64,000 nt of DNA from Pomphorhynchus laevis (Eukaryota > Acanthocephala > Palaeacanthocephala > Echinorhynchida > Pomphorhynchidae): contig WNNJ02003692.1 in assembly GCA_012934845.2 (NCBI GenBank), forward strand, positions 62,001-126,000, given 5' to 3'. The translations under genes and the position numbers were made by a program. The notes beneath the pieces were generated by a model. The model made no database searches. It worked only from the letters and a program-made list of their open reading frames with translations, and had not been told where the DNA came from. Positions 44,873-52,994 of this stretch are shown here, in pieces. Each line of letters starts with the position of its first letter. The stretch's first letter is position 1.

Positions 44873-46207
44873 TCATAAATCACCCAACTCATACAGTGAC
44901 AATATGGGGATCGGTCTACCTCCGAAATGTCTACTAATGCATTTCGTATTTCGCGGATCGAATATGTACACCTGTCTAGTTCTGACAAGATCGAAAGTGC
45001 ACAACAGGTTCTTATTGTCTCGTAAGTCGATCTCAATATTAGCATTTAGAGAAAATTTTTTAGCATTTGATGCTGCTGCCATTAGCCCATCAGCATATTT
45101 TATTCCATTGTTTCTCATTGAGATAAACAGTTCATTCATATATTTTGGCCGTTGGTGCATGTAGAACGCGTTGTCTTTAACAGTTGTGATTTGGTTTCCA
45201 TCCAATATTATCTTGCTCAGTTTTGGATTTCCACTGAATGTAAGCGATTTCAAAATTTTCGCTCCATTGAACGAAAGATCAATTATGTTTAGATTGTCAA
45301 TATCTAGTACGGGTAGATTTCGAAGTTGATTGTGGGATAGATTCAATACTTGCAAGTGATGGTTATTCCTGGCGAATATAGGTAAAATTGCTTCAAGTAA
45401 ATTGAAGGAAAGGTCCAATTTCTCTAGCTTCTTTATGTTTACAAAAAATTCTTTGTCAATAATCGATATCGCATTGTGTGATAGATCCAGCTCTCTTAGG
45501 CCTGTTGTATAGACATTCCGCAATGTGTGCATATTCGACCAGGTGATATTTAAATATCGGAATGAAATTGCATTCATATTGTAGGTAATAAATAGTTTAA
45601 AATTAATATTTTTAATAGGATTGCCTTGAAAATAGAAATGCTTTAATGATTTCATTACAAATGGAAATATCTCAGGTATTGTTTTTATTTTGTTAAAGGA
45701 AATGTCCAGAACTTGTAGCAAGTTCATAGCATTGAACACACCTTCATTAATAATGTAAATGATATTGTTTGATAGATTAAGTGTACTGATACAAAGATAC
45801 TTGAATGTATTGATTTTCAGAACTTTGATCCTGTTGCCACTGTAATCCACAACGTGATAATAAAAGGAAACGTTTAGTCTAACAGGTGATGATAAGGGTT
45901 TAGTCATAACTGACTTGGTAGCTTTATGACCTTTCCTCGAATGAACACGTTCAATAAGAAGAACTGAAGTCGGAATGTAGTTCTGTTGACATGTGATGGT
46001 TACATTGGCCTTATTGCATGTTGTTTTACCGTATTCGGTATATACGTCGAATGGGAAGGCAACGGCCGAATACTTGCTTTCTCTGCACCTACAACGACCT
46101 TGCAAAACGATTCTATTACATGCTGCTTTCGCTGCATAAGTTTGAGTAATGAAATTATCTAGACAGTAAATTAAGATCGATTTTAATAATTGTATTTGGA
46201 TATACAT
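44873..46207 (-). CDS. Secreted leucine-rich-repeat protein (single exon)
   Basis: An uninterrupted frame of 444 codons from ATG 46207; the frame is open further up to 46315 but without ATG, and this Met starts a plausible signal peptide (MYIQIQLLKSILIYCLDNF). Then a cysteine cluster (GRCRCRES ... TTCNKANVTITC) like an LRR N-terminal cap, followed by about eight LRRs between residues 130 and 390, with clear LxxLxLSxN cores: ISTLNLSNNIIYI, LLQVLDISFNKI, LRELDLSHNAIS, LEKLDLSFNLLEA, LQVLNLSHNQLRN, LNIIDLSFNGAK, LSKIILDGNQIT. The end (LRDNKNLLC ... DPRNTKC) resembles a C-terminal cap. No transmembrane segment and no TIR domain are present, so it would be secreted unless further exons exist. Likely Toll-ectodomain or slit-like LRR relative; the ligand is unknown. 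Being open amid decayed repeats suggests it is a real gene. Confidence 0.75.
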   Translation of the reverse strand: MYIQIQLLKSILIYCLDNFITQTYAAKAACNRIVLQGRCRCRESKYSAVAFPFDVYTEYGKTTCNKANVTITCQQNYIPTSVLLIERVHSRKGHKATKSVMTKPLSSPVRLNVSFYYHVVDYSGNRIKVLKINTFKYLCISTLNLSNNIIYIINEGVFNAMNLLQVLDISFNKIKTIPEIFPFVMKSLKHFYFQGNPIKNINFKLFITYNMNAISFRYLNITWSNMHTLRNVYTTGLRELDLSHNAISIIDKEFFVNIKKLEKLDLSFNLLEAILPIFARNNHHLQVLNLSHNQLRNLPVLDIDNLNIIDLSFNGAKILKSLTFSGNPKLSKIILDGNQITTVKDNAFYMHQRPKYMNELFISMRNNGIKYADGLMAAASNAKKFSLNANIEIDLRDNKNLLCTFDLVRTRQVYIFDPRNTKCISRHFGGRPIPILSLYELGDL

Positions 46208-46314
46208 TATAGGTATTTTCCAATACCTATAATCTGTTTTTCGAAATGCCTTTCTTGTAGCAGAAATATAGAAGACTTTTCTTTTATTCGAAAATTTAAA
46301 TTCAAAAGCACCCA

Positions 46315-46680
46315 AAGCGATTATTTGTTAAACGGATAAGTATACAACTGGACAGCCAAGGTTGCTTAGTAACAGATTAAACTTAAAGATTGCTAATCAT
46401 CTTTATAATTACTAATTATTATATTAGCCACTGTCGTTTATGATAAACGACTGTATTGTTGAAAAGTAAATAATGTACCCTGTGCTATAATAATATATTA
46501 TGCTAGATAATTATGATTTACCATAGGAAATACCGTACTTGCATGTATTTGGTTCCGCTGTTATGCTGGGTTCAGAAATAAAGTCCAAAACCTAATAACA
46601 TAGAAGTTCCTCCTGATGATTTCCAATCTTTATTCATATACATGGGGTTCAAAAATTCAATGTTATAAAAAATATATTTA
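46315..46680 (+). repeat. Direct duplication, first copy (partner 48451-48815)
   Basis: Offset 2136 bp. AAGCGATTATTTGTTAAACG through CTGGACAGCCAAGGTTGCTTAG to the Naiad tail piece CCTAATAACATAGAAGTTCC. About 98 percent alike over the first 280 bp. It begins directly 5' of the LRR reading frame and holds whatever promoter that gene has, plus a solo Naiad tail (46500-46650). Confidence 0.88.
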
Positions 46681-46900
46681 TGATTAAGATATCTTTATAT
46701 TAGAATCTAGGGTACAAAATAAAAAAAAATTTAATTAAAAATAATTATACTAAAATTATAATAATTAATTCCAATTAATTATTAATTATACTTAAATGAT
46801 TAAAATAATTTTGTTAATTATTTTAAATTTAATTTATTTATTACTTAAAAAAGTTGTTAGTTAAAAATTTCTTAATTAAAAAAGTTTATTAATTAAAAAT
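46681..46900. other. AT-rich spacer
   Basis: Runs of TTAATTA; nothing recognised. Confidence 0.4.
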
Positions 46901-46929
46901 TAAATAAGGAGAGTGAGACCATTCCGCGT

Positions 46930-47075
46930 GAATTTCTTGTAAACATGTAAGCCAGACGCGAAAGAATGACGAATGCCGTTTCGTCATCACAATGACTCAT
47001 CAGTGGCAGATCCCTCCCACTACTGGATGCAGAGGACTGGCAGACGGCAACCAATGAATGAATTAATGTGAATGA
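46930..47075 (+). repeat. Short repeat shared with about 56990-57110 (reverse)
   Basis: CATCAGTGGCAGATCCCTCCCACTACTGGATGCAGA resembles, in reverse complement, the segment near 57010-57070 (CTCCCACTGCTAGATGCAGATGA). Nature unknown. Confidence 0.4.
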
Positions 47076-47099
47076 TGTACTAGAAAATTTTCTAGTAAC

Positions 47100-47523
47100 A
47101 ACCTAGAGTGCTAAATCAAGCATTCGTCCTCGTCCGGAGAAAGCTTTTACTTGTAATTTTGGAAAGTCCTCGTCACGACGATCGTCAATCTTCAATTCTT
47201 GAAAACCTGCTAGTTCAGGTGATAGCTGGTGATTAGTGATAGCTTCTAACATCTGCTTATTTTCTTCTATATCTGTAGATCGCAATGGCTCATCGTTAAT
47301 ACTAAACCCATTTCGCCACAAATGCAAAGTATGAGAAGCTGGGCCTACATTCGCGCTTCATTCTGCCGAGTTTAGCAAGCGTCCATACACACTATTATCA
47401 TTAGGATCTACTGTCATTTGACCGCTACGTTCAGATACAAAATATTCCGGCTGATCATTGTCATTATCAGGACTAGATGATCGTAAACCGTCAATAGTTC
47501 CTATTTTCTTTTTATCAGACATC
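47100..47523 (-). pseudogene. NSFL1C/p47-like SEP-domain gene, truncated
   Basis: From ATG 47521 the minus strand encodes MSDKKKIGTIDGLRSSS, then EYFVSERSGQMTVDP, which matches the YxGGSERSGQQVxxP segment of the p97/VCP cofactor p47. After a single in-frame TGA (47355 region, after LLNSAE) the same frame continues with a SEP domain: HTLHLWRNGFSINDEPLRS, ANQ-like MLEAITNHQLSPELAG, then KLQVKAFSGRGRMLDL, ending at 47103. p47 adapts VCP to Golgi and nuclear-envelope membrane fusion and binds it through SEP and UBX. No UBA domain is visible upstream and no UBX domain downstream; the region between SERSGQ and SEP is shorter than usual. ATG follows TTCTTGTAG, which could be a splice acceptor. Either a decayed copy or the middle exon of a gene whose other exons were not found. 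Confidence 0.65.
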
Positions 47524-47784
47524 TACAAGAATTATGAAATAAACAATGTAGTTATGCCAAAAGACCACAACTTTGGTTTACTCTCAAAATAAATTAGACG
47601 TTAATTCATTATGCTGGTTCACTGAGACAATTCCAGTGATATCAATTAAATATGTCTGAGAAGACATTTGACTTAATGATCTATATGCTTTGCATTAATC
47701 CAGATAGTATACTTTATATCGCAATCTATTTGCATAAAAGTATCTGATATATGACATATTTGATCGTATCACATCAGTACAGAA

Positions 47785-48009
47785 GTGCAGTGTATTCTAA
47801 GATGTCCATTATTGAGTCAAGAACGCGTGCTAATTGCCCAAATTGTTCAATTTTTAAGCAATAACAATGAACGATTTTTCAAATTTATTGCGGATAAACG
47901 TCCATCTGGCATTATTTCTAAAGTGATATACCCTTTGAACAAAGCATTGCCCCTCTATTATGTGATGTTTTACTTAGCATTCACCCCGACTATTTACTGT
48001 AATGAATAA
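47785..48009 (+). CDS. Unrecognised ORF, possible exon
   Basis: 74 codons (IAQIVQFLSNNNERFFKFIA ... NKALPLYYVMFYLAFTP) with less AT-driven composition than its surroundings, preceded by TCAGTACAG that could be a splice acceptor. The pattern of a helical repeat is plausible and there is a faint likeness to PAT1-type helical domains, which I would not rely on. Confidence 0.25.
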   Translation: MQCILRCPLLSQERVLIAQIVQFLSNNNERFFKFIADKRPSGIISKVIYPLNKALPLYYVMFYLAFTPTIYCNE

Positions 48010-48129
48010 TATTTTTCAATTCAAACACAGCGGTATAGCTATAGTTGATAATACTGAACAAAATAAAAAAAAGAGAACACTTTATTTTGAGTACACAATT
48101 TGTATGAAAAATATCTGAAAGCATAAACT

Positions 48130-48250
48130 AGGTCCGTTTTATTGATGTATAGGGTCCGAAACAATAATATAGAAATTTCCTGATGATCTGTAATCTTTAT
48201 TGTAAGGCACTGTTTTATATATTAATTGGTTTATGAAAATCTTGGTTATA
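48130..48250 (+). repeat. Diverged solo Naiad tail
   Basis: GTATAGGGTCCGAAACAATAATATAGAAATTTCCTGATGA (in pieces) corresponds to the stem-loop part. Confidence 0.55.
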
Positions 48251-48450
48251 AAAATCCTATATTAAGATAAAGATATTTCTAAATATCTTTAAAGTCATAA
48301 ACAAAATTAAAGTTATACAACAAAATACATTGCTAGTGTAAATATATTATATATTGTAATTATATATTATAATATATATCAGTTATATATTATAATTTAT
48401 ATTATGTAATAAATTGTAATATAATTATATTTATATTATATTTATAATTT

Positions 48451-48815
48451 AAGCGATTATTTGTTAAACGGATAAGTATACAACTGGACAGCCAAGGTTG
48501 CTTAGTAACAGATTAAACTTAAAGATTGCTAATCATCTTTATAATTACTAATTATTATATTAGCCACTGTCGTTTATGATAAACGACTGTATTGTTGAAA
48601 AGTAAATAATGTACCCTGTGCTATAATAATATATTATGCTAGATAATTATGATTTACCATAGGAAATACCGTACTTGCATGTATTTGGTTCCGCTGTTAT
48701 GCTGGGTTCAGAAATAAAGTCCAAAACCTAATAACATAAAAGTTCCTCCTGATGATTTCCAATTATTATTCATATACATGGTATACTATTACGCGGTTCA
48801 AAAATTCAGAATTAT
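48451..48815 (+). repeat. Direct duplication, second copy
   Basis: See partner at 46315-46680. This copy has no LRR frame beside it and carries a small insertion (TATACTATTACGC) near 48783. Confidence 0.88.
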
Positions 48816-49287
48816 AAGAATTCTTTTTTAAAATAAAGATACTTTTATATTATTAAAATTTAGGGTACAAAAAAATAATTAATATTTGAATAATATGAAA
48901 ATATTTTGTAAATTTTAAATAATTTAAAAATTTAATAATTTTTAATAAATTAAAGATTTTTTGTAAATTTGATATTTAAATTTTTTTATTTTAATTTAAA
49001 CAATTTATTCTGAAATAAAATTTTTATTAAATCTTTATCATAAAAACATAACGTTTAGAAGTATATATTTAGATTTATTTTTAATATACATATTTTTATA
49101 TTACTTTATAAGATAATCTCTTTTATAATTTCTTATCAAATAATTTATTATTTCGAATCCTTAAATGTATAAAAATTATATAAAAAATTTATCAATTTTA
49201 AAGTTTATAAATTAAAATAAATTAAAATTTATAGAAAACTTAAGATTAAGATATTTCATTCTTGAATAACACATTTTTATAAAGTTG
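48816..49287. other. Very AT-rich spacer
   Basis: Nothing recognised. Confidence 0.4.
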
Positions 49288-49450
49288 TATTGGAGCTGGA
49301 TCAATAAAGGGGAAATTTTATTTGATATTTCGCTAACATCTGTTAGCATCTTCAGAAAATTATATTTTCAGGTAATTTCCTGAAGATGCTACAGAGGTTA
49401 GTATAATATCAAATAAAATTTCCCTATTTTCAGATCCAGCGCCAATAATT
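49288..49450. repeat. Foldback element
   Basis: Arms TTGGAGCTGGATCAATAAAG ... TTTCGCTAACATCTGTTAGC and complement ... CAGATCCAGCGCCAATAA, loop near ATTATATTTTCAGGTAAT. Same family as 36785. Confidence 0.85.
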
Positions 49451-49489
49451 CATATCAATAATGGATCATTATCAACGAATTACAAAAGC

Positions 49490-49860
49490 ATTTTAAATGA
49501 TATACACTGTTTCATTATCATGTATTTGGCTCCATTATTGTGCTGAATTGAAGAACACGGTCCGAAACCTAATAACACTTTATGAATATGCTAGCAGAGG
49601 TTAGTGAAATATCAAATAATATTCTGTCATTGATCCAGCTACAATAAGTCTTTATCAACAATGGATTATTATCAACCATTTTTAATGATATACACTGTAA
49701 GAATTAGATATAACTCTAGATAATCTCATTTGGCTTCACTGCTGTGCTGAATCAAAATCACGATCCGAAACCTAATAACATAGCATTTCCTACTGATAAC
49801 CTACTTTTTCTGTATATTAAAACATTGTTTATTATATACTAATCGGTTTATATAATTACT
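49490..49860 (+). repeat. Two Naiad-tail fragments fused to foldback arms
   Basis: CATGTATTTGGCTCCATTAT ... CGGTCCGAAACCTAATAACA (49520-49575) and TCATTTGGCTTCACTGCTGT ... CATAGCATTTCCTACTGAT (49725-49800), with a foldback arm between (49585-49680). This composite is the forerunner of the 205-bp array unit. Confidence 0.7.
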
Positions 49861-50060
49861 TGGTTATAAAAACCATTCATTAAGATAAAGGATTTTAAAC
49901 TTATAATACACATATAACATATCATACACATATGACATTTATATTTCATTTATATTTTTATTTTATAACTAAAATATTGTAATATATTTTTATTTATAAT
50001 TTTATATTATAATTTATATTATTTTATAATATTTTAATATATTATAATATATATTATATC

Positions 50061-50641
50061 TTATATATAATGGAACCGTGAATGTAAAATATCACGAGAA
50101 GAAATTGTTTCCATCAGCAGAGGGCCCTGTCAAATTCCATGGTGATCTAATATTTATAATAATCCAGATTTTTAACTCTTTGATTTGTAAAACCATATAA
50201 TAATGTGATATTTACGAACATTCAATAAATGAGCAACACAAAATGCGGGTTTGGAAAATTAAGAAAAATAAAATCATCAAATTGAATAACTTAATATCAC
50301 ATTTCATCAAGCTATTTATATTTACAATAATAAATTAATGACTTGTGATCAATATCTGAAAGATTTATTACTTGAGATCAGAATTTATTATTTGCCATCA
50401 ACGCATTAATACTCTGCCATTAATACTCTGATCACAATCTGCCATTGATACTCTCATCATACTCTGCAATTGATACTCTGATCATTGATATTCGGAGATT
50501 ACTGATTTTATGATCAAGAAACAGATTCCATAATCGAGGAACTAACTACAGATAAACTTATGTTAGCATATTCAGAAAATTACATCCTCGGGTAATTTTC
50601 TGAAGATACTAACAGAGGTTAGCGAAATATCAAATAAAATT
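50061..50641 (-). repeat. Arm of 580-bp inverted duplication (partner 21395-21974)
   Basis: See partner. The arm ends directly at the start of the 205-bp array. Confidence 0.9.
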
Positions 50642-51460
50642 CTTCAATGTTTTGATCCAGCTTCAATAATTCTTTATCAAAATTGGATCATTATCAACTA
50701 TTTACAAAAACATTTTTAAATGATATACACTGTTTCATTAACATGTATTTGGCTCTACTTTTGTATTGAATTGAAGAGCACGGTCCGAAACCAAATAACA
50801 TTTTCTGAAGATGCTAATAGAGGTTAGAGAAATATCAAATAAAATTCTTCAATGTTTTGATCCAGCTTCAATAATTCTTTATCAAAATTGGATCATTATC
50901 AACTATTTACAAAAACATTTTTAAATGATATACACTGTTTCATTAACATGTATTTGGCTCTACTTTTGTATTGAATTGAAGAGCACGGTCCGAAACCAAA
51001 TAACATTTTCTGAAGATGCTAATAGAGGTTAGAGAAATATCAAATAAAATTCTTCAATGTTTTGATCCAGCTTCAATAATTCTTTATCAAAATTGGATCA
51101 TTATCAACTATTTACAAAAACATTTTTAAATGATATACACTGTTTCATTAACATGTATTTGGCTCTACTTTTGTATTGAATTGAAGAGCACGGTCCGAAA
51201 CCAAATAACATTTTCTGAAGATGCTAATAGAGGTTAGAGAAATATCAAATAAAATTCTTCAATGTTTTGATCCAGCTTCAATAATTCTTTATCAAAATTG
51301 GATCATTATCAACTATTTACAAAAACATTTTTAAATGATATACACTGTTTCATTAACATGTATTTGGCTCTACTTTTGTATTGAATTGAAGAGCACGGTC
51401 CGAAACCAAATAACATTTTCTGAAGATGCTAATAGAGGTTAGAGAAATATCAAATAAAAT
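50640..51460 (+). repeat. 205-bp tandem array, four copies
   Basis: Units start at 50640, 50845, 51050 and 51255 (TTCTTCAATGTTTTGATCC) and look identical. Each unit is half foldback arm (GATCCAGCTTCAATAATTC; GAAGATGCTAATAGAGGTTA) and half Naiad tail (CATGTATTTGGCTC; CACGGTCCGAAACC). Perfect identity means a very recent amplification (or an assembly effect). Confidence 0.92.
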
Positions 51461-51990
51461 TTTCCTTCTTTCTTTGATTTAGCTTTAATAATTCTTTATC
51501 AATAATGGATTATTATCAACAATAGCATCTTCAGAATATTATAATATTATAAAATATTATTTTATAATATTTTATTATCTTATAATTTTTATTATATCTT
51601 ATAATTACATTACAGTCCATGTAAATATATGGATTAATAAGTGTATAAATATGTTACACTATTACATTATACCGCTCGATGCTTCTTTGTAAAAGGAAAG
51701 AAACAATCGAATTTGTACGCTAGTTGAATAAAAGTATACAATCGAATAAAAATGCAATCAAATGAGCGAAAATAATCATTTATATAGAATCAATATAAGT
51801 GAATAAAAACTAAGAGATAAATTTAACAAGTAAAGTAATAAACAAGTAATAAAATAAAAAGAGCAAAGCAATCGAAAGGACAAGCAATGGTTTAACGAAA
51901 ATTCACATCATCGAATGAAAAAGCTAAAATAGCTTTTCCATTGACTGGAAGAAAAATGATTTACAATACAAATCAACATGTAATAAAATT
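51461..51990. other. Spacer
   Basis: Begins with one more diverged foldback arm (TTTGATTTAGCTTTAATAAT), then AT-rich sequence without a gene. Confidence 0.45.
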
Positions 51991-51994
51991 AAAA

Positions 51995-52435
51995 TCAAAT
52001 AAACGAAAGTATAACTTGTCTTTGTTTTATAAACTATTTTTTTAAACTATTTTTTAATTAAATATTAATAAACAAACGAAAATATAAATAGTCTTTGATC
52101 TTTAACTATTTTTAAAACTATTTTTCGTTTCCTAATTAAATATTAATAAATAAACGAAAATATAAATCGTATTTGTTTTTTAAACTATTTTTAAAACTAT
52201 TTTTTGTTTTTAATTAAATTTTAATAACGAAAATATAAATCGACACATGATTTACAATTTTGTTTGTTGTGGTCATGTAAGCATGCGCTGGCACGCATTT
52301 GCCACGTTAAATAAATCGTATTTGTTTTTAAACTATTTTTTAAAACTATTTTTTAAAATTAAATATTAATAAATAAACGAAAATATAAATTGTCTGTTTT
52401 CTTTTAAACTATTTTTAAAATAATTTTACTTATAT
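51995..52435 (+). repeat. Tandem repeat, about 75-bp unit, five copies
   Basis: AAACGAAAATATAAAT recurs at about 52002, 52074, 52154, 52227 and 52375, each followed by TTTGTTTTTTAAACTATTTT. The array is broken by a LINE 3' end at 52236-52312. Confidence 0.8.
52236..52312 (+). mobile_element. L2-like LINE 3' end inside the tandem array
   Basis: CGACACATGATTTACA and GTGGTCATGTAAGCATGCGC and GGCACGCATTTGCCACGTTAA are the plus-sense 3' end of the LINE at 40800. Only about 75 bp was inserted. Confidence 0.75.
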
Positions 52436-52994
52436 TATAATAAATGTATATTATTTTCATTCTTTTAAAAACAAAGAAAAGTCAAGTCACAATTATTTTT
52501 TTCCTCCGATTTTAGATATATAATTTAAACCCACTTATATGGTTCTTTAAAATGTTTAAACCAAGCTCTTACGTAAACTCGTAAACATTTAGTATGACAA
52601 AATGCTCTTTAAATATCAAAAGTTATTAATTTCTGTTCATTACAGAAACTTCTAATTACGGGATAAGGATACCATTATCCTTATCTCGTTATCAAAATAT
52701 TTTATTAGATGACCAAATCACAAATAAAATAAGTTAATAAAATAAGTAAATATATAACCTAAAATGTATTTTTATATATAATGCACAACATCAGTACATC
52801 AACACTATACCCATAAAATTCATACATTTCACATGTATCAAAATTTTAAAAACATTTGTTGTTGATGGAATCAATGAAATTATCATACTAACGTATTTGT
52901 TTGTATGAATGATAGAGAATATTGAAAATTCGATTTGTAAAATATCACAATGCTACTGGAATAATACAAAAATTATGAAAATCTTTAGGATTTA
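52436..52994. other. Spacer 3' of IWS1
   Basis: AT-rich; would contain the IWS1 3' UTR. No other gene. Confidence 0.45.

Noticed and set aside
44904-45164. Plus-strand frame of 86 codons inside the LRR gene
   Set aside because: Antisense shadow of the LRR coding sequence.
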